Source of the DNA: Nocardioides panacisoli
GTDB taxonomy: Bacteria > Actinomycetota > Actinomycetes > Propionibacteriales > Nocardioidaceae
Direction of reading: 5' to 3'
DNA length: 64,000 bases
Assembly (NCBI RefSeq): GCF_019448235.1
Contig: NZ_CP080409.1
Coordinates: 2,232,001-2,296,000 of the forward strand
In this document: in pieces, positions 1-8,090 of the stretch
How the letters are laid out: each line of letters starts with the position of its first letter
Position numbering within the stretch: position 1 is the first letter of the stretch
Notes under the pieces: model-generated
What the model saw: the letters and a program-made list of their open reading frames with translations, nothing else
Told to the model about the DNA's origin: nothing
Databases searched by the model: none
Position numbers and translations under genes: made by a program

Positions 1-1066
1 GGTGCCAGATGCCGAAGAGGCCGCGCGGCTCGAAGAGCAGGAACGCGACGATCAGCACGCCGTACATCACCTCCTGGAACTGGAAGACGTTGGGCGACTC
101 GCTCGCCGAGGTCGACAGGAACGGCACGAAGGCGGGCAGCTCCTCGGCGATCCGCGGCAGCATCGCGATGAGCATGGCCCCCATGATCGTCCCGGAGATC
201 GTCGCCACGCCACCGATCAGCACGATCGCGATGAACTGGATCGACATCAGCAGCCCGAACTCCTCGGGGGTGAAGCTGCCGATCCCGGCGTAGAGCAGGG
301 CACCGCAGACACCGGCGTAGAAGGAGGAGATGGTGAACGCGATGACCTTGTAACGGGTCAGGTTCACGCCCATCACGCCGGCCGCGACATCACGGTCGCG
401 GATCGCCTGGAACGCGCGGCCGACGCGGGACCGGGCGATGTTGCGGGCGAGCACGCCGAAGATCACCAGCAGCACGAGACCGAACCAGAACAGCTTCTGC
501 TCCTCGGTGAACGCGCCACCGTCGGTCAGGTTCATCCCGAACAACACCGGCTCGGCCGCGCCGCGGCTCTGCTCGGCACCACCGCTCATCTCACGGAATT
601 CACGGAAGAAGTACTGCCCGATGAACACCAGGCCGAGGGTGACCACGGCCAGGTAGAGCCCGCGCAGTCGGGTGGCCAGCGGCGCCACGATCGCGCCGAA
701 GACGGCAGCCACGGCGCCCGCACCGAGCAGCCACAGCGGGACGAACTCGATGCCGTAGCCCAGCCGGCGGGCGTCGGGGTCGCCGGAGATCACTGCGGCG
801 GTGTAGGCACCGACGCCCACGAAGAAGGCGTGGCCCAGCGACACCTGGCCGGCGTACCCGGTGACCAGGTTCAACCCGATCGCACCGATCGCGAGCACCA
901 GCCCGGTGTAGAGGATGGCCAGCAGGTCATCCGGGGTCATCAGCGGCAGCAGCGCGGCCACCACCAGGAGCACTGCCGTGCCCAGCGCCTTCGACCGGGT
1001 GTCGAACAGCGCCATGTCCTGCTTGTAGTCGGAGTAGAGCTCCGGACGTCCCCACGGTGGCCTCAT
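1..1066 (-). CDS. livM: Branched-chain amino acid-type ABC transporter permease LivM (3' end missing)
   Basis: This is an inner-membrane permease of the LivM family. It pairs with LivH to form the channel of an ABC importer for branched-chain amino acids or, given the neighbouring ligase, an organic acid. Reading leftward from ATG at 1066, the frame stays open to the window edge, so the C-terminus is missing. It is highly hydrophobic with many membrane spans and has the family segment NLVTGYAGQVSLGHAFFVG. The ATG overlaps the livH stop as ATGA, implying translational coupling. No periplasmic binding protein is in view; it may lie beyond the left edge. The family call is sure, the substrate is not. 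Confidence 0.93.
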   Translation of the reverse strand, partial: MRPPWGRPELYSDYKQDMALFDTRSKALGTAVLLVVAALLPLMTPDDLLAILYTGLVLAIGAIGLNLVTGYAGQVSLGHAFFVGVGAYTAAVISGDPDARRLGYGIEFVPLWLLGAGAVAAVFGAIVAPLATRLRGLYLAVVTLGLVFIGQYFFREFREMSGGAEQSRGAAEPVLFGMNLTDGGAFTEEQKLFWFGLVLLVIFGVLARNIARSRVGRAFQAIRDRDVAAGVMGVNLTRYKVIAFTISSFYAGVCGALLYAGIGSFTPEEFGLLMSIQFIAIVLIGGVATISGTIMGAMLIAMLPRIAEELPAFVPFLSTSASESPNVFQFQEVMYGVLIVAFLLFEPRGLFGIWH

Positions 1067-1956
1067 ACCCGCTCCACCTCCTTGGTGCCGAAGAGTCCGT
1101 AGGGCCGCACCAGCAACACCACGAACATCACCAGGTAGGGCGTGATCAGGAACAGGTTGGTGTCCAGGAAGGGGAACCACTCGCGGTGGTAGTCACCCAC
1201 CACGCGCTGGACGACACCGATGATCAGCCCGCCGAGCACGGCACCCCCGAAGGAGTCCAGGCCGCCGAGGATGATCACCGGCAGCGCCGCCAGCGCGACC
1301 AGCCACAGGTTGCGGTCCATCGTGCCGCCGGTGTTGGAGGCGGCGAAGACGCCCGCGACGGTCGCCAGCGCCCCGGCCAGTCCCCAGGACACCGCGAAGA
1401 CCGCGCCCACGCTGACGCCCTGGGCCATCGCGGCCTCCTGGTCCAGCGCCGAGGCCCGCATCGCCAGGCCGATCGGGGTCCAGCGGAAGAACGCGAAGAG
1501 TGCGGCGACCAGCACGGCCGCCACGATGAACGCCGCGATGTGGCGCTCGTAGACGGTCACGCTGCCGATCGAGACGGTGGCGTTGCCCCACGGGTCGCCG
1601 ATCGGGCGCGGGTCGCGACCGATGAAGGCACCCGCGACGGTGCGGACGATGACGTCGATGCCGATGGTGATGATGGCGATGACGAAGACCGCCTTGCCCA
1701 CCATCGGGCGGATCGCGACCCGCTCGACGACCAGCGACACCCCGGCGATCGCGATCGCCGCGACGGGAACGGCGAGGAAGAAGCCGATCTCGGGCGCGAG
1801 GTAGGTCACCAGCAGCGCGCCGGCCATCATGAACGCCGGCTGGGCGAAGCTGATCACCCCCATCGCCTTGTAGATCATCACGAAGCCGACCGCGAGCAGG
1901 GCGTAGATGGAGCCCTGGCCCAGGCCGCCGGCGATGGAGCCGAGGAGGTCACTCAT
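1063..1956 (-). CDS. livH: Branched-chain amino acid-type ABC transporter permease LivH
   Basis: A 297-residue multispanning permease and partner of LivM. The start at 1956 (MSDLLGSIAGGLGQGSIYAL) was chosen because it begins with the conserved LivH N-terminus and its ATG overlaps the ligase stop as ATGA. A longer open frame upstream is antisense-type sequence inside the ligase gene. The family segment VMIYKAMGVISFAQP lies near the N-terminus. It overlaps livM by four bases and belongs to a five-gene coupled operon. The transported compound cannot be read from the sequence. Confidence 0.94.
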   Translation of the reverse strand: MSDLLGSIAGGLGQGSIYALLAVGFVMIYKAMGVISFAQPAFMMAGALLVTYLAPEIGFFLAVPVAAIAIAGVSLVVERVAIRPMVGKAVFVIAIITIGIDVIVRTVAGAFIGRDPRPIGDPWGNATVSIGSVTVYERHIAAFIVAAVLVAALFAFFRWTPIGLAMRASALDQEAAMAQGVSVGAVFAVSWGLAGALATVAGVFAASNTGGTMDRNLWLVALAALPVIILGGLDSFGGAVLGGLIIGVVQRVVGDYHREWFPFLDTNLFLITPYLVMFVVLLVRPYGLFGTKEVERV

Positions 1957-3788
1957 GCCCGACCTCCGGCGTACATCTCGGCGACCAGCTCGTGGTACCT
2001 CGCATCGATCGCGGACCGCTTGACCTTCTGTGTCGCCGTCAACTCCCCGTCCTCGTGGTCGAGCTCCTTGGGCAGCATGCGGAATGCCTTCACCTGCTCC
2101 ACCGGGTTGAAATGGGTGTTCACCTCGTCGACCACGCCCTGCACGAGCTTGTGCACCTCCGGCTTCTCCGAGAGGTCGCGGTAGGTCGTGAAGGCGAGGT
2201 TGCGCTGCTGCGCCCACGCCCCGACCGTCTCCAGCTCGATGCCGATGAGCGCGGTGAGGAACTTGCGGCCGTCGCCCATGACGACCGCCTCCTTGACGTA
2301 CGGCGAGGCCTTGAGACTGTTCTCGATCTCCGAGGGCGACACGTTCTTGCCGCCGGCGGTGATGATGATGTCCTTCATCCGGTCGGTGATCTTCAGGTGC
2401 GTGCCCTCGACCCACACCCCCACGTCACCGGTGTGCAGCCAGCCGTCGGCGTCGATCGTCTCGGCCGTCGCCTCCGGGTTGCGCCAGTAGCCGACGAAGT
2501 TCGCGCCGTGCCGGGTGAGGATCTCGCCGGTCTGCTCGTCGAGCTTCACCTCGATGCCCTCGTGGGCCTCCCCGACCGTGCCGAGCCTGACCCGTCCCGG
2601 CCGGTTCGCGGTCGCGATCGCGGTGTTCTCGGTCATGCCGTACAGCTCGTGCATGGGTACGCCGATCCCCATGAAGAACTCCAGCACCTCCGGGGCGATC
2701 GGGGCAGCGCCGCTGCTGCCGTGGCGGACCTTGCGCAGCCCGAGCCGGTCGCGCAGCGCGCGGAAGAAGCAGATCCAGCCGATCGCGTAGACGATGCGGG
2801 TGCCGGCGGTGTGGTTGCCACCGGTGCGCACCAGCGTGGCGCCGATGCGTTCGGCGCGCTTGAGCCAGAAGCCGGACCACGTCCGCTTCAGCCAGGTGGC
2901 CGACTCGAGCCGGATGCGAGCGCCGGCCAGCAGCTTCTCCCAGATCCGCGGGACCGCGAAGAACAGCGTCGGCTGCACCTCGCGCAGGTTCTGCGGCACC
3001 GTGTCGATGGACTCGGCGAAGTTGACCTGCGTGCCGATCCCGGCGTTGTACCAGGTCGTGAGCACCCGCTCGGCGACGTGGCACAGCGGTAGGTAGGACA
3101 GCGTCAGGTCGTGCGGGCCCGGCGGCGGGTCGGAGAATGCGCTGCGCTCCAGAACCGTCTCGAGGGCGAACTCGACGTTGCTCACGGTGAGCATCGCGCC
3201 CTTGGGCGGCCCGGTCGTGCCGGAGGTGTAGACCAGCGTCATGACGTCGTCCGGCGACGCCTCGGCCATCCGTGCCTCGACGGCGCCGGGGTTGGCCGCG
3301 CGGTGCTCGCGCCCCAGGTCGAGCAGGTCGGCCCACGAGAGCAGCCGCGGGTCGTCGTACTTCTTCAGGCCGCGGTCCTCGACGTGGATGATCCGCCGCA
3401 GCTCGGGCAGCTCCTCGGGCACGTCGAGCGCCTTGTCGACCTGCTCCTGGTCCTCGGCGAGGTGGATGCTGGTGCCGCTGTGCGAGAGCAGGTAGCCGGT
3501 CTCGGCGGTCGGGTTCGTGGGGTACATCCCCACCGCGGTGGCGCGCACCGCGACGGTCGCCATGTCCAGGAACAGCCACTCGGGGCGGTTCTCACTCTGG
3601 ATGCCGACCCGGTCGCCGGGCTCGACGCCGAGCGCCAGCAGGGCGTGGCCCACGTCCTGCACGGTGTCCCAGTACTGCGCCCAGGTGATCTCGCGCCACA
3701 GCCCCAGCTGCTTCTCGCGCATCGCGATCGCGTCGGGCATCGTCTCGGCCCGCTCGCGCACGCGGGTCACGACGGTGCGGATGCTCAT
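1953..3788 (-). CDS. AMP-forming acyl-CoA synthetase (long-chain FadD/FAA type)
   Basis: A 611-residue ANL-superfamily ligase that would activate a carboxylic acid through an acyl-adenylate to its CoA thioester. The P-loop YTSGTTGPPKG is near residue 180, with YGMTENT and the hinge/core motif GWLHTGD further on and IITAGGKNVSP towards the C-terminus. Its length matches long-chain acyl-CoA synthetases. The start at 3788 overlaps the livG stop (ATGA). It sits between livG and livH with ATGA overlaps at both ends, so it is made with the transporter. This suggests the imported substrate is an acid activated on entry (vectorial uptake), which is an inference. The chain length or aromatic nature of the substrate is unknown. 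Confidence 0.9.
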   Translation of the reverse strand: MSIRTVVTRVRERAETMPDAIAMREKQLGLWREITWAQYWDTVQDVGHALLALGVEPGDRVGIQSENRPEWLFLDMATVAVRATAVGMYPTNPTAETGYLLSHSGTSIHLAEDQEQVDKALDVPEELPELRRIIHVEDRGLKKYDDPRLLSWADLLDLGREHRAANPGAVEARMAEASPDDVMTLVYTSGTTGPPKGAMLTVSNVEFALETVLERSAFSDPPPGPHDLTLSYLPLCHVAERVLTTWYNAGIGTQVNFAESIDTVPQNLREVQPTLFFAVPRIWEKLLAGARIRLESATWLKRTWSGFWLKRAERIGATLVRTGGNHTAGTRIVYAIGWICFFRALRDRLGLRKVRHGSSGAAPIAPEVLEFFMGIGVPMHELYGMTENTAIATANRPGRVRLGTVGEAHEGIEVKLDEQTGEILTRHGANFVGYWRNPEATAETIDADGWLHTGDVGVWVEGTHLKITDRMKDIIITAGGKNVSPSEIENSLKASPYVKEAVVMGDGRKFLTALIGIELETVGAWAQQRNLAFTTYRDLSEKPEVHKLVQGVVDEVNTHFNPVEQVKAFRMLPKELDHEDGELTATQKVKRSAIDARYHELVAEMYAGGRA

Positions 3789-4579
3789 GCGTCTCCCTCG
3801 CTCGTCGCCAGCTCCCCGCCGAGGTAGGCGCGGATCACCTCGGGGTGCTGCTGCACTTCCGCGGGTACGCCGGTCGCGACCGGCGTACCGAAGTCGACGA
3901 CCAGGACGCGGTCGGCGATGTCCATCACCAGGCCCATGTCGTGCTCGACCATGATCATCGGGATGCCGAGCTCGTCGCGGATCTCGAGGATGAACCGCGC
4001 CATGTCCTCGGTCTCCTCGAGGTTCATGCCGGCGACGGGCTCGTCCAGCAGCAGCAGCTTGGGGTCCATCGCGAGTGCGCGGCCGAGCTCGACCCGCTTC
4101 TGCACGCCGTAGGGCAGCAGGCCGACCGGCATCTTGCGCCACTGCTCGAGCTCGAGGAAGTCGATGATCTCCTCGACCCGACGGCGGTGGGCCAACTCCT
4201 CGCGGCGGGCCGGCCCGAGCCAGGCGAGCGCGGCCATCGTGCCGTAGCCGATGTGCTGGTGCCGGCCCAGCATCAGGTTGTCGATGATGGTCAGGTTGGC
4301 GAACAGCTCGATGTTCTGGAACGTCCGGGCGACGCCGCGGCGTGCCACCTTGTGGGTGGCGAGGCCGAGCAGGTCACGTCCCTCGAGCTCGACGCGTCCC
4401 TGCTGGGGCCGGTAGACGCCGGAGATGACGTTGAAGATGCTCGTCTTGCCGGCCCCGTTGGGGCCGATGACGGCGAAGAGTTCGTGGGAGTCGACGTGGA
4501 AGCTGACGCCGTTGACCGCCGTGACCGCTCCGAAGGAGAGGTGGACGTCGTCGAACTCCAGGACTCGCTGCGTACTCAT
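3785..4579 (-). CDS. livG: Branched-chain amino acid-type ABC transporter ATP-binding protein LivG
   Basis: A 264-residue ATPase of the LivG family that energises the LivH/LivM permease at the membrane. Walker A GPNGAGKT is at residues 39-46. The LivG-type signature LPYGVQKRVE and Walker B LLLLDEP lie in the second half, and EHDMGLVMDIADRVLVVDFG holds the switch histidine. The ATG at 4579 is preferred over an in-frame GTG at 4588 because it overlaps the livF stop as ATGA, like every other junction of this operon. Confidence 0.94.
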   Translation of the reverse strand: MSTQRVLEFDDVHLSFGAVTAVNGVSFHVDSHELFAVIGPNGAGKTSIFNVISGVYRPQQGRVELEGRDLLGLATHKVARRGVARTFQNIELFANLTIIDNLMLGRHQHIGYGTMAALAWLGPARREELAHRRRVEEIIDFLELEQWRKMPVGLLPYGVQKRVELGRALAMDPKLLLLDEPVAGMNLEETEDMARFILEIRDELGIPMIMVEHDMGLVMDIADRVLVVDFGTPVATGVPAEVQQHPEVIRAYLGGELATSEGDA

Positions 4580-5364
4580 GATGCCCACCGCTTCCGACGC
4601 TTGTAGTGCTTGACGTCCCGGAAGGACTTGGCAGCCTCACCCTCCGCTCCGAGCCCGAGATAGAACTCGCGGACGTCGTCGTCCTCGAGGAGCTCCGCGG
4701 CAGGCCGGTCCATCACGATGCGGCCGTTCTCGATCACGTAGCCGTGGTGGGCGATCGAGAGCGCCATGGTGGCGTTCTGCTCGACCAGGAGGATCCCGGT
4801 GCCCTGGTTGTTGATCTCGACGATGATGTCGCGGATCTGCTCCACGATCAGCGGCGCAAGGCCCAGCGACGGCTCGTCGAGCAGCAGGTAGCGCGGGTCG
4901 GACATCAGCGCCCGGCCCATCGCCAGCATCTGCTGCTCACCGCCGGAGAGCAGGCCCGCCTGGCCGTCCTTGCGGTCGGCCAGCACGGGGAAGAGCTCGA
5001 AGACGCGCGCCATGTTGGAGCGCAGGTTGCGCCGGTCGGCGTACCCACCGACGCGGAGGTTCTCCTCGACGGTGAGCTCCTTGAAGACCCGCCGTCCCTC
5101 CAGCACGTGCTTGACGCCCTTGCGCGCCCAGGCGGCTGCCTTCAGGCCGCCCACCTCGGCGTCGTCGAGCGTGACGGTGCCCTTCTCGATGGCTCCGTTG
5201 TGGATGTCGAGCAGTCCCGACAGCGTCCTGAGCAGCGTCGACTTGCCACCACCGTTGGCGCCCAGGAGCGCCACGATCTGGCCGTCGGGCACCTCGAGGC
5301 TCACCCCACGCAGGGCCGGCACGACGTCGTCGTAGACGACCTCGAGGTTCTCGACCGCGAGCAT
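4576..5364 (-). CDS. livF: Branched-chain amino acid-type ABC transporter ATP-binding protein LivF
   Basis: A 262-residue ATPase and first gene of the operon. Walker A GANGGGKST is at residues 35-43, the signature LLSGGEQQ near 140, and Walker B YLLLDEP follows. After the normal LivF end (about residue 237) comes a basic tail of about 20 residues (SFRDVKHYKRRKRW) that is longer than typical LivF and may bind a partner. The ATG at 5364 has ~140 bp of non-coding DNA upstream, which should hold the operon promoter. Confidence 0.94.
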   Translation of the reverse strand: MLAVENLEVVYDDVVPALRGVSLEVPDGQIVALLGANGGGKSTLLRTLSGLLDIHNGAIEKGTVTLDDAEVGGLKAAAWARKGVKHVLEGRRVFKELTVEENLRVGGYADRRNLRSNMARVFELFPVLADRKDGQAGLLSGGEQQMLAMGRALMSDPRYLLLDEPSLGLAPLIVEQIRDIIVEINNQGTGILLVEQNATMALSIAHHGYVIENGRIVMDRPAAELLEDDDVREFYLGLGAEGEAAKSFRDVKHYKRRKRWAS

Positions 5365-5435
5365 CAGTTGTCTCCCTCATTCCTGTGATCGGCCTCACAA
5401 GTGGGGGAGAATGTAGCGGCTCAGCGTGGGGCCAT

Positions 5436-5453
5436 GTGTGACATCTCGCACAC
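5436..5453. promoter_or_regulatory. Inverted repeat upstream of livF, possible operator
   Basis: GTGTG at 5436-5440 is mirrored by CACAC at 5449-5453, about 72 bp upstream of the livF start, in the only sizeable gap between livF and purB. The position suits a repressor site for the transporter operon, perhaps TetR or GntR type, but no regulator gene lies nearby. The arms are short, so chance cannot be excluded. Confidence 0.3.
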
Positions 5454-5506
5454 TGTTTGCGGACGTCGATGTCACCCTCCGCACAACGACGCGCGCCGGG
5501 GTTGCG

Positions 5507-6925
5507 TCAGAGGATCGCGCCGGGCTCGTACGTCGCCGCGTCCGGTTCGGCGGCCACGAGTTCGGCCACGCGACGACAGACCTCACGGGTCTGCGCGACC
5601 GCCGCTCCGGTGAAGGTGAGCGGCTCGGCCACCAGGCTGGCGAGCTGCTCCTCGGTGAGCCCGAGTCGCTCGTCGGCGGCGAGCTGGGCGAAGACGTCGT
5701 TCTCGGCCTGGCCCTGCCGCATCGCCAACGCCGTGCCGACCGCGGCCTCCTTGATGGCCTCGTGCGCGGTCTCGCGGCCGACGCCGTTGCGCACCGCGGC
5801 CATGAGCACCTTGGTGGTCGCCAGGAACGGCAGGTAGCGGTCGAGCTCGCGCTGGATGACGGCGGGGAACGCGCCGAATTCGTCGAGCACGGTGAGGAAG
5901 GTCTGGAACAGCCCGTCGACGGCGAAGAAGGCGTCCGGCAGCGCGACGCGGCGTACGACGGAGCACGAGACGTCGCCCTCGTTCCACTGGTCGCCCGCGA
6001 GCTCGCCGACCATGGACAGATAGCCGCGAGTGATGACGGCCAGGCCGTTGACGCGTTCGCACGAGCGGGTGTTCATCTTGTGCGGCATCGCCGAGGAGCC
6101 GACCTGGCCCTCCTTGAAGCCCTCGGTGACGATCTCGTTGCCCGCCATCAGGCGGATCGTCGTGGCGAGGTTGGAGGGGGCCGCGACCAGCTGCACCAGC
6201 GCGGAGAGGGCGTCGAAGTCGATCGAGCGCGGGTAGACCTGGCCGACGCTGGTCAGCACGCGGTCGAAGCCGAGGTGGGTGGCGACGCGCTGCTCGAGGT
6301 CGGCGAGCTTGTCCTCGTCGCCGCCGAGCAGGTCGAGCATGTCCTGGGCGGTGCCCATCGGTCCCTTGATGCCGCGCAGCGGGTAGCGGCCGAGCAGGTC
6401 GTCGAGGCGCTCGAGCCCGAGCAGCAGCTCGTCGGCCACGCCCGCGAAGCGCTTGCCGAGCGTGGTGGCCTGGGCGGCGACATTGTGCGAGCGGCCGGCC
6501 ATGACGGTCGTCTCGTGCTCCGCGGCGAGCCGCGCCAGGCGCGCCAGGGTCGCGATGGCGCGGACGCGCAGGAGTTCGAGGGACTGCTTGACCTGGAGCT
6601 GCTCGACGTTCTCGGTGAGGTCGCGCGAGGTCATGCCCTTGTGGATGTGCTCGTGGCCGGCGAGGGCGCTGAACTCCTCGATGCGCGCCTTCACGTCGTG
6701 CCGGGTGACGCGCTCCCGCTCGGCGATCGAGTCGAGGTCGACGCGGTCGACGACCTTCTCGTAGGCATCGATGACGCCGTCGGGGACGTCGATGCCGAGG
6801 TCGCGCTGGGCGCGCAGCACCGCGATCCACAGCTGTCGCTCGAGGACGATCTTGTGCTCGGGCGACCAGATCTCGGCGAGGTCGGCTCCGGCGTAGCGAG
6901 TGGCGAGGACGTTGGGCACAGTCAC
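5507..6925 (-). CDS. purB: Adenylosuccinate lyase
   Basis: A 472-residue cytosolic enzyme of the fumarase/aspartase superfamily. It removes fumarate from SAICAR and from adenylosuccinate in purine synthesis. The superfamily signature GSSAMPHKMN is present, as is the TSRDLTENVEQ region. The GTG at 6925 (VTVPNVLATRYAG) was chosen because GGGAG lies about 10 bases upstream; the open frame runs further but into repeat sequence. It lies downstream of purD and two acetyltransferase genes on the same strand, 148 bp from the nearest. Confidence 0.95.
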   Translation of the reverse strand: MTVPNVLATRYAGADLAEIWSPEHKIVLERQLWIAVLRAQRDLGIDVPDGVIDAYEKVVDRVDLDSIAERERVTRHDVKARIEEFSALAGHEHIHKGMTSRDLTENVEQLQVKQSLELLRVRAIATLARLARLAAEHETTVMAGRSHNVAAQATTLGKRFAGVADELLLGLERLDDLLGRYPLRGIKGPMGTAQDMLDLLGGDEDKLADLEQRVATHLGFDRVLTSVGQVYPRSIDFDALSALVQLVAAPSNLATTIRLMAGNEIVTEGFKEGQVGSSAMPHKMNTRSCERVNGLAVITRGYLSMVGELAGDQWNEGDVSCSVVRRVALPDAFFAVDGLFQTFLTVLDEFGAFPAVIQRELDRYLPFLATTKVLMAAVRNGVGRETAHEAIKEAAVGTALAMRQGQAENDVFAQLAADERLGLTEEQLASLVAEPLTFTGAAVAQTREVCRRVAELVAAEPDAATYEPGAIL

Positions 6926-6991
6926 GGTGCCCGATTCTCCCACGCCCCGACCCGGCGCGAGGAACGAGCGCCGGGTCGGATCAGGCTGGGA

Positions 6992-7045
6992 GGTCGAGTA
7001 GTGCCGCTGCTGAGCTTGCGAAGCAGCGACGCGCGTATCGAGGCC
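6992..7045. repeat. TCGA-type palindromic intergenic element
   Basis: GGTCGAGTAG at 6992-7001 faces GTATCGAGGCC at 7035-7045. Between them lies a second hairpin (GCTGCT at 7006-7011 against AGCAGC at 7022-7027). Imperfect palindromes of this kind are common between actinobacterial genes. This one separates purB from the upstream acetyltransferase gene and may act as a transcript-end structure. Confidence 0.55.
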
Positions 7046-7073
7046 CACGGCGCCGACGGGCCGCCGTCGGGGA

Positions 7074-7577
7074 TCACCCGCGTGGACGGACCAGCACCAG
7101 GGTGTCGTCGTCGCCGGAGGCGCGGACGTCGGTGAAGCCGCGCACCGTCAGCAGCCGCAGCGCCACGCGGTTCTCGGGCCGCACCCGGGCAGGGACACGT
7201 ACGCCGGCCGCATCGGCCAGCGGCAGCAGCGCGGCGAGCGCCTCGGTCATCGCGCCGTGTCCGCGTGCGGTCGGGACCAGGCCGAACCCGACCTCGACCT
7301 CGGGTACGTCGTCCGCGGCCGGCTCGGGCGGGCCGAAGAAGCCGACCGATCCCATGACGGCGCCGGTGCGCAGCGACACCACCGAGCGCGGGCCCCAGGG
7401 GTCACCCTCGCGCCACAGGCCGGCGGCGTCGACGTCCTCGCGGCGCGGGAACTCCGGGTGCCAGTGGTCGAGGCGGCCGCCCTCGCGCAGGGCGGTGACG
7501 GTGGCCGCGTCCCACAGCGGCAGGGCGAGGCGCTGGGTGGTGATCGCCGCGGGCAGGGCAGGTGCGGACACCGTCAC
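7074..7577 (-). CDS. GNAT family N-acetyltransferase (RimJ/RimL-like)
   Basis: A 167-residue acetyl-CoA-dependent acyltransferase. It has the GNAT layout: ITTQRLALPLW at the start, EVEVGFGLVPTARGHGAMTE as the beta4/acetyl-CoA-binding region (R/Q-x-x-G-x-A variant), and VRPENRVALRLLTVRGF as the C-terminal core typical of RimJ/RimL-type enzymes. The GTG start at 7577 overlaps the stop of the next upstream GNAT gene (GTGA). The acceptor is unknown. Confidence 0.8.
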   Translation of the reverse strand: MTVSAPALPAAITTQRLALPLWDAATVTALREGGRLDHWHPEFPRREDVDAAGLWREGDPWGPRSVVSLRTGAVMGSVGFFGPPEPAADDVPEVEVGFGLVPTARGHGAMTEALAALLPLADAAGVRVPARVRPENRVALRLLTVRGFTDVRASGDDDTLVLVRPRG

Positions 7578-8086
7578 TCCCCCACGCGGGTCGCGTCGTC
7601 GCCGAGCATGCGCTGCCACCAGGCGACGTCGATCCACCGGTCGAACTTGCGGCCGACCGCGCGCATCACGCCGAGCCGTTCGAAGCCGCAGGCGCGATGC
7701 AGGGCCTCGCTGGCGTCGTTGGGCAGCGCGACGCCGGCCAGGGCCGTGTGGACGCCGGCGCGTTCGAGCTCGGCGAGCAGGGCGTCGTACAACGCGCGCC
7801 CGACGCCGCGGCCGGTCGCGTCCGGGGCGAGGTAGACGGTCGTCTCGCGGGTGTTCGTGTACGCCGCCCGGTCGCGGTAGGCGCCGGAGTAGGCGTAGCC
7901 GAGCAGGTCCTGGCCCTCTTCGGCGAGGAGGAAGTGGTCGCCGGGGTGGTCGCTGGTGAGCTTGTCGAGCCAGCGCTCGCGCGGCGGTGGCTCGAGCTCG
8001 AAGGTGGCGTGGCCGGTGCGCACGTGATGGGCGTAGATCGTGCCGATGGCGTCGACGTCGGCCTCGGTCGCGGGTCGGACCTGCAC
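7574..8086 (-). CDS. GNAT N-acetyltransferase, phosphinothricin acetyltransferase-like
   Basis: A 170-residue GNAT enzyme resembling the PAT/Bar and YncA group. It has the N-terminus VRPATEADVDAIGTIYAHHV, the segment TTVYLAPDATGRGVGRALYDALL (acetyl-CoA loop GRGVGRAL), and the C-terminal LHRACGFERLGVMRAVGRKFDRWIDV region shared with phosphinothricin N-acetyltransferases. GTG start at 8086. It begins 4 bp after the purD stop and overlaps the next GNAT gene. Members act on amino-acid analogues such as methionine sulfone. Actual herbicide resistance is not implied. Confidence 0.8.
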   Translation of the reverse strand: MQVRPATEADVDAIGTIYAHHVRTGHATFELEPPPRERWLDKLTSDHPGDHFLLAEEGQDLLGYAYSGAYRDRAAYTNTRETTVYLAPDATGRGVGRALYDALLAELERAGVHTALAGVALPNDASEALHRACGFERLGVMRAVGRKFDRWIDVAWWQRMLGDDATRVGE

Positions 8087-8090
8087 GGGC

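Noticed and set aside
7574..8086. Antibiotic or herbicide resistance determinant
   Set aside because: Phosphinothricin-acetyltransferase-like sequences are widespread in soil actinobacteria and mostly housekeeping; location beside purD gives no sign of a resistance island.
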